Positions 24,536 through 33,725 of a stretch of DNA of 64,000 nt are shown here, piece by piece. The stretch is from an uncultured Lachnospiraceae bacterium. Its GTDB lineage: Bacteria > Bacillota > Clostridia > Lachnospirales > Lachnospiraceae. The stretch spans positions 1-64,000 of the forward strand of contig CATLAK010000008.1 of the NCBI GenBank assembly GCA_949878435.1, written 5' to 3'. The first letter of the stretch is position 1. Each line of letters starts with the position of its first letter. The notes beneath the pieces were generated by a model that ran no database searches, was not told the DNA's origin, and worked only from the letters and a program-made list of their open reading frames with translations. Position numbers and translations under genes: made by a program.

Positions 24536-25776
24536 GGCTGTTAGGACTTGAAATCAAAAGAATTATAATGACAAAAATTACATGGCTGCTGCTGTGCTGC
24601 ATGTTTGCTTTTGCGGTGCTTATGGCATATCTGCCGGTGACATTTGAAGGGGCTGTGGTAACGGATGAAAATGGAGAAGAATTAGAAATTACAGGTTTTG
24701 AGGCAGTGAAATATTTCCAAGGAAAAAATGAATTGTTTGGAGAAGTGACGGAGGAAAATTTAGAGCGGGCGGCGACGGTTTATCAGGAAGTATATGAGGC
24801 TTATGACTCTGATTATGGAAGCGAGATTCCGGCAGGGGTCTTTTATGCAAGGCTGGCGGAATACAGACCATTTATTAAGGGGATAAAGGAGGCATTCGCG
24901 GATGTGCAGACGGGAATCGCTCCTGGTGTGCGGGATCTTGATCTGGACAAAATAGAGGATTATTATGAGATGCTTCCCAAAAGACTTGCGTCGGTTATGA
25001 ATATGGAGCAAAAAGATCATCCATCGGCTAAGGAAGCTGCTTTTCGCAAATTTAATAAGGTGAGTCTGCCGTATCAGTACTATTATGGCGCATCCGGCAA
25101 TTCTATGGATTATGAGACACTGTTCATTTTTCTCATGACAATCTTCGGCGTTATTATCACGGCAACGGTGTTTTCCTCGGATTATCAGACGAAGGCAGAT
25201 GATATCCTCCGATGCACCAGGCATGGCCGTATGAAGATTGCCGGTATAAAGGTATTGGCGTCATTTCTCATAACAGGAAGCGCCTATCTGATCTGCGGGA
25301 TAATCTGGATTCTTTTGACGAATGTTTTCTTTGGGTGGGATGGAACGAAGACGTCCATGCAGATAATCTTTTCCGTTACATCATTGCCTTCTTTTAACAT
25401 AGGACAGCTGCAGTGGGCAAATTTGCTTGGGGGACTCATTTTGTTCCTTTCCACTATTGGGTTTACACTGCTGATTTCTGCCAGTGCAAAAGATAATGTT
25501 TCTGCGGTTGCGCTGGGACTTCTGGGGGTATTGCTGCCGACCATCGTGTATGTGATGGGGGTGCCGGGCGCCCTTGGAGACTGGATTTCCTGCCTTTTGC
25601 CAAGCGGAGGAATCGGGTTTGGCAATGCACTGCTGTATTCCATGTACGACTTTATATTCCTGCATATTGGGAATGCTTCTTTTTGGAATGTGGATGTTCT
25701 GCTTTTTCTTGGGGCGATTAAGATTCCGGTGTTTATTTTGGGGGCGGTGGTTTTTTATTGCAGAAGATATGCGTAA
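24532..25776 (+). CDS. ABC transporter permease (ABC-2 type)
   Basis: A 414-residue membrane subunit partnering the ATPase. The first helix (residues 13-33) is followed by a large extracytoplasmic domain (to about residue 190). Five or six further helices follow, including FIFLMTIFGVIITATVFSSDY, the ABC-2-like intracellular loop TRHGRMKIAG, and a final helix ending in a short basic tail. AGGAGGTGAG precedes the ATG. Substrate unknown; ECF-controlled exporters of this kind often respond to envelope stress or peptide antibiotics, which is inference. Confidence 0.85.
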   Translation: MRLLGLEIKRIIMTKITWLLLCCMFAFAVLMAYLPVTFEGAVVTDENGEELEITGFEAVKYFQGKNELFGEVTEENLERAATVYQEVYEAYDSDYGSEIPAGVFYARLAEYRPFIKGIKEAFADVQTGIAPGVRDLDLDKIEDYYEMLPKRLASVMNMEQKDHPSAKEAAFRKFNKVSLPYQYYYGASGNSMDYETLFIFLMTIFGVIITATVFSSDYQTKADDILRCTRHGRMKIAGIKVLASFLITGSAYLICGIIWILLTNVFFGWDGTKTSMQIIFSVTSLPSFNIGQLQWANLLGGLILFLSTIGFTLLISASAKDNVSAVALGLLGVLLPTIVYVMGVPGALGDWISCLLPSGGIGFGNALLYSMYDFIFLHIGNASFWNVDVLLFLGAIKIPVFILGAVVFYCRRYA

Positions 25777-25780
25777 AATC

Positions 25781-26380
25781 TTATCCATCGCTGTAAACAC
25801 AATTGTTGAGAAAATCGATCAGGAGTGTTTTTAAATCCTGTTCAAAAGTCTCTCTGCATGTCAATTCTATGCACACGGCGCTGTTCTGGCAGGTGGCAAA
25901 GGCAGATACGCCGTGGGCATAGGGGTTATCATCGCTGATGCAGTTGTAAGTGATGAGGGTGTATGGCTGTCCGTTGCAGACAGCTTCTTCTTTTGACAGC
26001 ACTTCGTAATTGGATTCTCCGGCAGTAATCCATTTATTCATATTGTCTTGGGCATCCTGGATGGCTGGAAATTCTCCTAATAAAAGATAAAGGTGCGCAT
26101 CGTATAAATCAACCGTTTCTCCTTCGCTGTTCTCATAAGGTTCTGAATCACCCATTGTCCAAGTGGCATAATACAGACCATCTGCAGACAGGACGTCTAT
26201 ATTTTCAAGCAGCGTCATATTGTGATCTGTATTATGGACTGTCAAGCGGTGACCAATTGTTACAAAACCAGAATCAGTCCATGTATCTTCCTTTGCTCCC
26301 TGGGAAAGTAAAGAGGTATGAGCACATCCCGTCAGCATAAATGCAGTACAGAGTATGCAAAGCATATATTTGAATTTCAT
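25781..26380 (-). CDS. Lipoprotein, unknown function
   Basis: A 199-residue secreted lipoprotein with signal segment MKFKYMLCILCTAFMLTGC, in which LTGC is the lipobox. The mature domain is beta-rich (FVTIGHRLTVHNTDHNMTLLEN; GLYYATWTMGDSEPYENSEGE; YTLITYNCISDDNPYAHGVSAFATCQNSAVCIELTCR) with several cysteines. I do not recognise the family. GGAGGC upstream supports the start at 26380. It ends only 5 nt from the convergent ABC permease stop and is separately transcribed from the genes to its right by a 60-nt gap. Confidence 0.7.
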   Translation of the reverse strand: MKFKYMLCILCTAFMLTGCAHTSLLSQGAKEDTWTDSGFVTIGHRLTVHNTDHNMTLLENIDVLSADGLYYATWTMGDSEPYENSEGETVDLYDAHLYLLLGEFPAIQDAQDNMNKWITAGESNYEVLSKEEAVCNGQPYTLITYNCISDDNPYAHGVSAFATCQNSAVCIELTCRETFEQDLKTLLIDFLNNCVYSDG

Positions 26381-26440
26381 AGTCTGCCTCCTTTGATTAC
26401 AATTATTAAGCGGTTGAAAAGCTCTAATGTACATGTTCTG

Positions 26441-27202
26441 CTATCCGTTACATAGCAAATCCCATAGATTGCTGCATTGTTCAGCATGGTCTGTCAGGTC
26501 GTCAGTAAAAAAGCATCTCCTTCCAAGGTAAAGACCGGAAAGAAAATCTTGGTTACTTCCAGTTACGGATTCTCCCAAGATAATGGTTGAATAGGTGCCC
26601 AGTTCCTGCTCAGAGAGAGCCGCACAATCCGACCATAGAATTACTTTGTCTTCAATGGAGTAATCGACAGAATCTGGGCAGCTTCCGTCTGGAGCAGCAA
26701 GAAGCTGGAATTCCTGTTGGAAATGTTGTGGATTCTCCATCAGAAAAAAGTAGCTCTCACAACTTGAAATATCGCCGATGAGAGAAATTTCAGAAGCATA
26801 TTTATAATAAGCGGTTTCTGCGTCTGGATTTTGGCTGCCATCAATATATTGATTGATCTGAATAATGATTTCGCCATCATCGTTAAAATCAGACGCAATA
26901 GATGAAAATGCCTGTTCCAGGGCGGCGGTTGTGCTTGGCGGGAGCTCTGCACTTCCGATGTATGCAATTTGGAAGTCAGGAGCTTTCGTCCAAATCCCTA
27001 GAGCATTTCCGACTACATTGACAGCGATTCCCAGAACAATAACAGCGCAGAGGACGTGCCATTTATGGTAATACCACCAGTTTTTCCATTTTTTATATTG
27101 TTTTTGCTTTTCGGATTCTTCGACTTCCGGCGCTATTTCAAATTCTTCCGGATGTCCATGTTTTTTGGCTCGATCCAAGTCTTCCAGATTTCCTATACGC
27201 AT
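26441..27202 (-). CDS. Single-pass membrane protein of unknown function, downstream of lacI
   Basis: A 253-residue protein. The first 50 residues are cytoplasmic and charged (NLEDLDRAKKHGHPEEFEIAPEVEESEKQ), one helix follows (WHVLCAVIVLGIAVNVVGNAL), and about 180 residues are extracytoplasmic (FQIAYIGSAELPPSTTAALEQAF...). The external part has the feel of a small substrate-binding-like domain but no assignable motif. It begins 4 nt after the LacI gene ends, so it is likely co-transcribed with the regulator. A start far upstream inside lacI is possible in frame but has no ribosome-binding site; 27202 has GGAGC. Confidence 0.65.
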   Translation of the reverse strand: MRIGNLEDLDRAKKHGHPEEFEIAPEVEESEKQKQYKKWKNWWYYHKWHVLCAVIVLGIAVNVVGNALGIWTKAPDFQIAYIGSAELPPSTTAALEQAFSSIASDFNDDGEIIIQINQYIDGSQNPDAETAYYKYASEISLIGDISSCESYFFLMENPQHFQQEFQLLAAPDGSCPDSVDYSIEDKVILWSDCAALSEQELGTYSTIILGESVTGSNQDFLSGLYLGRRCFFTDDLTDHAEQCSNLWDLLCNG

Positions 27203-27206
27203 GGTA

Positions 27207-28217
27207 TTATTGCTCCTGTTCTTTGAAGGTTTCTGCCGTGGTCCCTCCGTATGCATAGGAAACAGGGAGGCAGACAAGGGGCGGTTTGGCGAGCATATTT
27301 TCCTGCAGCAGGAGCTCCACACACATTTCAGCAATCTCTGATACAGGTTGTACGATTGTAGAACATGCGTAATCCTTGTCTCCAAAGTATCGTATACCGT
27401 CAAAGCCGATTATTTGCACATCTTCCGGAATTCGTTGATTCAGTTTGCGCAAAGTTTTTAAGATAGAGTAAGCAAGGCTGTCTGTCACGCAAAAGATTCC
27501 GTCAAAAGATAATTTGCCGTTATCTATATGTTCTTTGAGAAATTTTTCAAATTCTTCAAATGGCTCCCCGTCGTCTAAAATTTTCATTTCATATTGCAGA
27601 CCCCGCGCAAGGCAGCCATTTTCAAATCCGGCTTTCCGCTTGTTAGGTTCATTGGTCAAAGAAGAACCGATTCTCAGAAAGGCAACATTTTTACATCCAA
27701 GATCCGACAACTTTTCGGCGGCAAGCTGACCGCCTGCAAAATTGTCACTGGCAATGCATGGGATACCTGGTCCCATAGAACGGTCGATTGCCACAAAGGG
27801 GGTGCTCTCCTCGATGATGAGATTAGGATTATATGTCAGCCCGATGATTCCGTCTACTTTATTTTGCTGTGCCATTGTAATGTATTCCTGCTCCAGTCCT
27901 GAATCATAATCGGTGGAGCAAAGCAGCATCCGATATTTCCGCTTTAATAAGGAAAGATTGATATGGTAGGCAAGAGATGCGTAAAAAGGCTGTAAGGTAT
28001 TGGGGATTAGGAGAGCTATGGTGTAGGTCCTGTTTGCTTTGAGCCCTTGTGCATAGCTGTTGACCTGATAGTTTAATTTCTTAATAGCATCTTCTACTCG
28101 TATACGGTAAGAATCTCCTACGGGCAGACCGTTTACCACTTTGGAAACAGTACCGAGTGCGACACCGGCTTCTGCGGCAACATCTTTCATTGTTGGGGCG
28201 GAGTTTTCTTTTTTCAT
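27207..28217 (-). CDS. LacI-family transcriptional regulator of the fructan locus
   Basis: A 336-residue LacI/GalR regulator. The N-terminal helix-turn-helix and hinge read MKDVAAEAGVALGTVSKVVNGLPVGDSYRIRVEDAIKKL (residues 10-48), followed by a periplasmic-binding-like sugar domain with IALLIPNTLQPFYASL, VDGIIGLTYNPN and DVQIIGFDGI. The start at 28217 has AAGGAGAC at good spacing. It is transcribed away from the sugar importer operon. One operator-like palindrome lies in its own leader and two lie between it and the importer, so it probably controls both. The inducer is presumably a fructose-containing sugar, by context. Confidence 0.93.
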   Translation of the reverse strand: MKKENSAPTMKDVAAEAGVALGTVSKVVNGLPVGDSYRIRVEDAIKKLNYQVNSYAQGLKANRTYTIALLIPNTLQPFYASLAYHINLSLLKRKYRMLLCSTDYDSGLEQEYITMAQQNKVDGIIGLTYNPNLIIEESTPFVAIDRSMGPGIPCIASDNFAGGQLAAEKLSDLGCKNVAFLRIGSSLTNEPNKRKAGFENGCLARGLQYEMKILDDGEPFEEFEKFLKEHIDNGKLSFDGIFCVTDSLAYSILKTLRKLNQRIPEDVQIIGFDGIRYFGDKDYACSTIVQPVSEIAEMCVELLLQENMLAKPPLVCLPVSYAYGGTTAETFKEQEQ

Positions 28218-28239
28218 GTATGTCTCCTTGAAGGTATTT

Positions 28240-28251
28240 GTTTCATGAAAG
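28240..28251. promoter_or_regulatory. LacI operator candidate in the lacI leader
   Basis: GTTTCATGAAAG: near-perfect palindrome, 11 of 12 positions fitting GTTTC-N2-GAAAC. It lies 23 bases before the lacI start, so it could mediate autorepression. Confidence 0.55.
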
Positions 28252-28366
28252 TTAATGAAACAGTAGTGTTGTCTAATAGAAAAAGTGTTCATTTCTATTT
28301 AACACAATATAAATTATAATACAGTAATTTAAAAATGTAAAGGGGATTTAATGAATTATATGAATC

Positions 28367-28378
28367 GTTTCGTGAAAC
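28367..28378. promoter_or_regulatory. LacI operator candidate between lacI and the importer operon
   Basis: GTTTCGTGAAAC: perfect GTTTC and GAAAC arms with a 2-base centre. It lies in the 393-bp divergent intergenic region, about 100 bases upstream of the importer promoter. Confidence 0.6.
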
Positions 28379-28468
28379 ATAAGGATTAAAAACTAATAAA
28401 AATGCACAATAAAAATTAGTAATAATAGACAAAAAGCTAAATGTAGCACAAAAAAATAAGGAAAAACA

Positions 28469-28502
28469 TTGACTTAACAAAAAGTAAGTGCTAACTTATT
28501 AT
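28469..28502 (+). promoter_or_regulatory. Promoter of the fructan importer operon
   Basis: TTAACA (28474-28479) and TATTAT (28497-28502) are 17 bases apart; an overlapping TTGACT at 28469-28474 is an alternative -35. The spacer contains an inverted repeat TAAGT-GCTA-ACTTA (28485-28498). Confidence 0.55.
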
Positions 28503-28518
28503 ATAGATAGCAAATAAC

Positions 28519-28530
28519 GTTTCACGAACA
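28519..28530. promoter_or_regulatory. LacI operator candidate downstream of the importer -10
   Basis: GTTTCACGAACA shares 10 of 12 bases with the reverse complement of the site at 28367. It lies about 17-28 bases after the -10, where a bound repressor would block transcription. Confidence 0.5.
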
Positions 28531-28610
28531 AGCGCGTAGTGGAAACAAAAAGCTAGTTGAATTTCATTTTTATGAGGTTTAGCTGTCTGACAAGAAAGGA
28601 GAAAAAGAAT

Positions 28611-29552
28611 ATGAGTAAGAACAAGTCAGCTGCTATAAATCCTGCGATGGCGGTAAAGGGGTCCCTGAAAAAGCGCGTACTGGATAACTGGCAGTTATAT
28701 GCAATGCTGCTGATTCCAGTGGTACTAACAATTGTTTATAAGTATATACCCATGTATGGTATACAGATTGCATTCAGGGATTATAAGGCAAGTCGGGGAT
28801 TTGCGGGGAGTGAATGGGTTGGACTTGAATGGTTCCAAAGATTTTTCAGTGCGCCAACATTTGGGCGGATGATAAAGAATACGGTGCTGCTTAGTCTTTA
28901 CAGTCTGCTTTGGAGTTTCCCGATTCCAATCATATTGGCACTCATGTTGAATCAGATGAGGTTTCAACGGTTTAAGAGAACGACCCAGACTGTGCTTTAT
29001 GCACCCCACTTTATTTCGACTATGGTTATCTGCGGTATGATCCGTATCTTCTTAAGTCCCTCCGGCGGGCTGATCAACTTGATTGCGGGAACTTCTGTTG
29101 ATTTTCTGACAGAATCGGCTGCCTTCCGTACGATTTACATAGCTTCAGGCATTTGGCAGGATGCGGGCTGGGGGATTATTGTTTATATGGCGACGCTGTC
29201 TAATGTGGATACTTCTCTTTACGAGGCGGCTAAGGTAGACGGTGCTTCCCTGTTCCAGAGAATTCTTCATATTGATATACCGGAACTGACCCCTATCATG
29301 GTCCTTAACCTGATTATGAGCGCGGGCGGTTTGATGAATGTGGGATTTGAGAAGGTGTGGCTGCTACAGACAGAACTGAATAAGGCGACAAGCGATGTAA
29401 TTGCCGTCTATGTCTATCAACAAGGTATTGAAAATGCTAAGTACAGTTATTCCACGGCGGTGGGGCTGTTTAATACAGCCATTAACATTATCCTGCTGAT
29501 TGTAGTTAACAAGATAGCCGGTAAAATATCCGAAGATACAAGTTTTGTTTAG
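28611..29552 (+). CDS. ABC sugar importer permease (LplB type)
   Basis: A 313-residue permease of the binding-protein-dependent family, LplB/polysaccharide subclass. Six membrane helices are visible (first at YAMLLIPVVLTIVYKYIPMYGI). The ATPase-coupling EAA loop reads YEAAKVDGASLFQRILHIDIPEL near residue 205. The start at 28611 is preceded by AAAGGAG. It is the first gene of an importer with a second permease and a lipoprotein. As usual for this class, no dedicated ATPase is present; such systems share a multitask ATPase (MsmK type) encoded elsewhere. Confidence 0.94.
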   Translation: MSKNKSAAINPAMAVKGSLKKRVLDNWQLYAMLLIPVVLTIVYKYIPMYGIQIAFRDYKASRGFAGSEWVGLEWFQRFFSAPTFGRMIKNTVLLSLYSLLWSFPIPIILALMLNQMRFQRFKRTTQTVLYAPHFISTMVICGMIRIFLSPSGGLINLIAGTSVDFLTESAAFRTIYIASGIWQDAGWGIIVYMATLSNVDTSLYEAAKVDGASLFQRILHIDIPELTPIMVLNLIMSAGGLMNVGFEKVWLLQTELNKATSDVIAVYVYQQGIENAKYSYSTAVGLFNTAINIILLIVVNKIAGKISEDTSFV

Positions 29553-29562
29553 GAGGTGCGAT

Positions 29563-30471
29563 ATGAAAGCAAATGCAAAATCGGGAAAGCTGACAGGACT
29601 TTCTGAAAAAAGCAGTGACATTGTTTTATTGGTCGTATGTGCCATTATTCTGTTCATCGTTGCTTATCCACTATATTACATACTGGTTGCGTCTGTGTCG
29701 AACCCGTATGATGTATATGCAGGAAAGACGTTTCTGCTGCCCAGTCAATTTACTTTGGATGGATATAAAGCAGTATTTGCCGATCCGGCTATTTTGACGG
29801 GTCTTTTAAACAGCTTCAAGTATACGATAATTGGTACCGTATTTTCAGTTGTTGTGCTTTATCTTGCGGCTTATCCTTTAAGTGTGAAGGACCTGCCGGG
29901 CAGAAAACTCCTAAGTATTTTTTTCATTATCACGATGTATTTTGGCGGCGGAATGGTTCCTACTTATCTGGTGGTGAAACAGACGGGACTGATCAACAAC
30001 ATGTGGGCGCTTTTCCTCCCCGGCGGCGTTGCGGTAGGAAATATGATTATTGTGAGGAATTTCTTTGAAAACAGTATCCCAAAGGAGATGATAGAAGCTG
30101 CGGAAATAGATGGCGCTTCCAAATGGACCACATTTATCCGTATTGTCGTTCCCCTAAGCCGTTCTATTATGGCGGTTATGGTAGTGTTCAGCATGGTGGC
30201 TTATTGGAACGACTGGTTCACGGCAATGATTTACCTGCCGTCACCGGCAAAATCTCCTCTTCCTCTGGTGCTGCGGAATATCCTAATTAAGAGCTCGGCG
30301 AGCGCCAGTCAGGCTAGTACCATAGCAGGCGGGTTTGCTGAATTAAATAAGATGACAGAAATGATTAAGTTTTCATCCATTATCATAGCAGCCATCCCGA
30401 TGCTGATTATTTATCCGTTTGTACAGAAATACTTTGAAAAAGGCTTTATGGCAGGTGCGGTAAAAGGCTGA
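29563..30471 (+). CDS. ABC sugar importer permease (YtcP/CarB type)
   Basis: A 302-residue second permease of the carbohydrate importer. About six membrane helices are present, and the EAA loop reads IEAAEIDGASKWTTFIRIVVPL near residue 185. The C-terminus ends in the family-typical QKYFEKGFMAGAVKG. AGGAGGTGCG lies just before ATG 29563; the longer in-frame reading from 29545 lacks a site. It follows the first permease by 10 nt and forms a heterodimeric channel with it. Confidence 0.94.
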   Translation: MKANAKSGKLTGLSEKSSDIVLLVVCAIILFIVAYPLYYILVASVSNPYDVYAGKTFLLPSQFTLDGYKAVFADPAILTGLLNSFKYTIIGTVFSVVVLYLAAYPLSVKDLPGRKLLSIFFIITMYFGGGMVPTYLVVKQTGLINNMWALFLPGGVAVGNMIIVRNFFENSIPKEMIEAAEIDGASKWTTFIRIVVPLSRSIMAVMVVFSMVAYWNDWFTAMIYLPSPAKSPLPLVLRNILIKSSASASQASTIAGGFAELNKMTEMIKFSSIIIAAIPMLIIYPFVQKYFEKGFMAGAVKG

Positions 30472-30492
30472 TCGCCGGAAAGGAAATCATAT

Positions 30493-32178
30493 ATGAAAAA
30501 GTTGAAAAAGTGCAATTGTGGGAAAAAAATCGTATCCTGTATACTTGCAGCAGGTCTTATGCTATTATTAATGGCATGTGGAAATAAAGACTACGGTCAC
30601 CATGAAAAAGGGGTTGCCAATACAGATATTTCTCAGACTGAGTTTGCGATAATGGGCGGACAAAGCGCTCTCAGCCCGGGTTATGATGATAATGTGGTTC
30701 TCAATCAGCTAAAGGAGGACGCGGGGATCAGCATTGAATGGACGACGATGAGCGAGTCACTGGCAGAGCAGGTCAATATCCGTATTGCAGGCGATGAGCT
30801 TCCGGATGCTTTTATGGGAGTAGGTTTCAGCAATTATGATATATCCCGTTATGGAGATGACGGAACTTTTATTGACCTGACGCCTTATCTGACAGAAGAA
30901 TATATGCCTAACTTATGTAAGATTCTGGAGGAAAACCCAGATATACGCAGCGCGATTACGATGGACGACGGATATATCTACGGTCTTCCCGCGGGAGAGC
31001 GGATGGGGACGGCTGGAATCGGCGCGCCGGAGGATTACAGCATTTATTCGGTTCCGCAGTTTTCTATGATTAACAAGGCGTGGCTGGATGATCTGGGGCT
31101 GGAAGTGCCGACCACGCTGGATGAGCTGCATGATGTATTGAAGGCATTTAAAGATAATGATATGAGTGCGAAATATTATGGCAATGATCCGGGAACCACG
31201 ATTCCTATGAGCACTGGATATGATCAGTGGTGTTGGGGGCAGAATATTTTTTATGCAGGATTTGGATTTACAAACTGGCCCAATGATGTCTGTAATGATT
31301 TGGTCCTTCGGGAGGACGGAACGGTAGATTTTGTCTGTGTTTCCGATGAATACCGTAAGGCGGTCACCTATTTCCATGACTGGTATGCAGAGGGGCTTAT
31401 GGATATTGAAATGTTCAGCCAGTCCGATACCCAGCTGATTGCGAAATGCTCTCAGGGTTACGTCGGTGTTGCCACATGGTGGTACATAGAAGAGGTAATG
31501 GGGGAGTATGCGGATGATTATGTGTTTCTGCCGATTCTTGATGGACCTGAGGGAACGCATAATGTGACGATACGTACCGGTGGTGGAATCAACAGCGGAA
31601 GCTTAAATATAACCAAGGCATGCAAGAGCCCGGCAAATCTGCTGAAGTTCTTTGATATGTGGTATGATCCTGAGGTGGTCATGCAGCTTCAATATGGTCC
31701 TATCGATGTATATTTTACGCAGCAGGATGAGAATGGTGTGTGGATGAGTATTTCGGATGAGGAAAGCAGAGAGAAATATGGAAAGGGTTCCGGCGAATTA
31801 AAAGGCGAATGCGAAGTGGCAGGACCCAAGCTAATTCTCAGCGATTATTATCAGACCACGTTTCGGATGGAGGATCGGGCGATTGAGCGTCTGACCGATC
31901 TGTATGAGTTCTGGATGCCTTATGTGGACAGCACGACGACCTACCCGGTGGATTGCGTGTTTACAGGCAGAGAACTGGATGACATTGACTGGTATAGGGC
32001 GAATTTTGAAAGCGCCGTGTCTGAGCAGGAAGGTCTTTGGATTAAAAACGGTGGTCCAACGGATGAAGAGTGGGAAAAATATATCAAACATTTAAGAGAA
32101 AAATGCGGTATGGATAAGCTTCTGAATGTATATCAGGCGGCATATGACCGATATTCAGGCAAAGTAAGTGCACAGTAA
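30493..32178 (+). CDS. ABC sugar importer substrate-binding lipoprotein
   Basis: A 561-residue extracellular binding lipoprotein (LipO-like, family 1 SBP superfamily). The signal peptide ends in LLMACGN, a lipobox. The mature protein has IEWTTMSESLAEQVNIRIAGDELPDAF near the N-terminus, typical of long oligosaccharide-binding proteins, and W/Y-rich segments that may form the sugar site. Together with the two permeases and the GH32 enzyme downstream it most likely binds fructo-oligosaccharides or sucrose-like sugars. The C-terminus (EKYIKHLREKCGMDKLLNVYQAAYDRY) is family-typical. Confidence 0.93.
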   Translation: MKKLKKCNCGKKIVSCILAAGLMLLLMACGNKDYGHHEKGVANTDISQTEFAIMGGQSALSPGYDDNVVLNQLKEDAGISIEWTTMSESLAEQVNIRIAGDELPDAFMGVGFSNYDISRYGDDGTFIDLTPYLTEEYMPNLCKILEENPDIRSAITMDDGYIYGLPAGERMGTAGIGAPEDYSIYSVPQFSMINKAWLDDLGLEVPTTLDELHDVLKAFKDNDMSAKYYGNDPGTTIPMSTGYDQWCWGQNIFYAGFGFTNWPNDVCNDLVLREDGTVDFVCVSDEYRKAVTYFHDWYAEGLMDIEMFSQSDTQLIAKCSQGYVGVATWWYIEEVMGEYADDYVFLPILDGPEGTHNVTIRTGGGINSGSLNITKACKSPANLLKFFDMWYDPEVVMQLQYGPIDVYFTQQDENGVWMSISDEESREKYGKGSGELKGECEVAGPKLILSDYYQTTFRMEDRAIERLTDLYEFWMPYVDSTTTYPVDCVFTGRELDDIDWYRANFESAVSEQEGLWIKNGGPTDEEWEKYIKHLREKCGMDKLLNVYQAAYDRYSGKVSAQ

Positions 32179-32203
32179 AAAGGAAAAATAGGAGAGATGG
32201 CGT

Positions 32204-33688
32204 ATGACAAGTCAGACACTGCGGGAAGCGCGAAAATATGAAGAGGCGGCTGAGAAGATTATTAAAAAGGAAGACAGACCGGATTTTCATCTGTCTGTAC
32301 GGACGGGATGGCTGAATGATCCAAATGGTTTTTCTTATTACAAAGGGGAATATCATTTGTTTTATCAATATTACCCTTACGAGGCAAAATGGGGAAGCAT
32401 GCACTGGGGGCATGCAGTGAGTAAAGATCTTTTGCATTGGGAATATCTTCCGGCAGCTCTTGCGCCGGATGAAGCTTACGATAAAGACGGATGCTTTTCC
32501 GGAAGTGCAGTCGTGCTTCCGGACGGAAGACATCTGCTTATGTATACCGGCGTGGTGCGGGAACATCAGATGGATGATACCTTTTGTGATGTGCAGACAC
32601 AATGCCTTGCGGTTGGGGATGGGCTGGATTATGAAAAGTACAAAAAAAATCCGGTGCTTGACAGAAGGCATCTCCCTGAAGGCGCCAGCAGGGCGGATTT
32701 CCGCGATCCTAAGATATGGCAGGAGAAGGATGGCACATACCGTTGCGTGATTGGAAGCCGTCCGGCGGATGGCAGTGGTCAAATTTTATTATATACCAGT
32801 AAAAACGGACTTGATTGGGAGTTTAAAAGTATTTTGGCGTCCAATCATAACCGGTTTGGAAAAATGTGGGAGTGTCCCGACTTTTTTAAGTTGGATGGGA
32901 CATGGGTATTGCTTACCAGCCCGCAGGATATGCTTCCCAAAGGCTTTGAATACCATAATGGAAACGGAACCCTCTGCATGACGGGAGATTTTGATGAGGA
33001 GACAGGAACGTTTACAGAAAAAAGCGATCAGTCTGTAGACTACGGCATTGATTTTTATGCGCCTCAGACGGTGCTGGCGCCGGATGGAAGAAGAATCATG
33101 ATTGGATGGATGCAGAATTGGGATACATGCAATTTGAGATCTCCGGACGAACCATGGTTCGGTCAGATGAGCCTGCCGAGAGAACTTTCTATAAAGGATG
33201 GAAGGCTATATCAGAAACCGATAAAGGAATTGGATACAATGCGGCAAAACAGGATTGCATATTCGGATGTGGCTGTTTCGGGTATCCTTAGCCTGGAAGG
33301 GATCAAAGGAAGAAAGGTGGATATGGAACTGACACTGCGGCCGGGAGACGAGCAGAATCTTTATCAGAAGTTTGCGGTTCGCTTTGCCCAGAATGACGAA
33401 TACCACACTTCGCTAAGTTTCCGTCCAAGGGAATCCATTTTGAAGGTGGACAGAAAGTTTTCGGGTTCGAGAAGAGCCATTATTCATCAAAGACGCTGCC
33501 TTGTCAATAGTAAGAATGGAAATTTAAAATTGAGAATCATTTTGGACCGGTTCAGCGTAGAGGTTTTTGTCAATGACGGAGAACATGTCTTGACGGCTAC
33601 CATGTACACCCAGCAGGACGCAGAGGGCATTTCCTTTTTTGCAGACGGAGAGGTGAATATGGATATTGTCAAATATGACTTGATATAG
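32204..33688 (+). CDS. GH32 beta-fructosidase (sucrose-6-phosphate hydrolase/levanase type)
   Basis: A 494-residue glycoside hydrolase family 32 enzyme that cleaves terminal beta-fructosyl bonds. The three catalytic motifs are WLNDPNG (nucleophile Asp39), the RDP motif in DFRDPKIW (Asp168, transition-state stabiliser) and the EC motif in MWECPDFF (acid/base Glu223). A five-blade propeller is followed by the C-terminal beta-sandwich (to about residue 490, including LDRFSVEVFVNDG). No signal peptide is present, so it acts in the cytoplasm on imported oligosaccharides. It is preceded by GGAGAGATGG and lies between the importer and the fructokinase. Confidence 0.97.
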   Translation: MTSQTLREARKYEEAAEKIIKKEDRPDFHLSVRTGWLNDPNGFSYYKGEYHLFYQYYPYEAKWGSMHWGHAVSKDLLHWEYLPAALAPDEAYDKDGCFSGSAVVLPDGRHLLMYTGVVREHQMDDTFCDVQTQCLAVGDGLDYEKYKKNPVLDRRHLPEGASRADFRDPKIWQEKDGTYRCVIGSRPADGSGQILLYTSKNGLDWEFKSILASNHNRFGKMWECPDFFKLDGTWVLLTSPQDMLPKGFEYHNGNGTLCMTGDFDEETGTFTEKSDQSVDYGIDFYAPQTVLAPDGRRIMIGWMQNWDTCNLRSPDEPWFGQMSLPRELSIKDGRLYQKPIKELDTMRQNRIAYSDVAVSGILSLEGIKGRKVDMELTLRPGDEQNLYQKFAVRFAQNDEYHTSLSFRPRESILKVDRKFSGSRRAIIHQRRCLVNSKNGNLKLRIILDRFSVEVFVNDGEHVLTATMYTQQDAEGISFFADGEVNMDIVKYDLI

Positions 33689-33725
33689 TTATAATAAAAA
33701 TCAGAAGGATTGATAAGGGAAAGGG

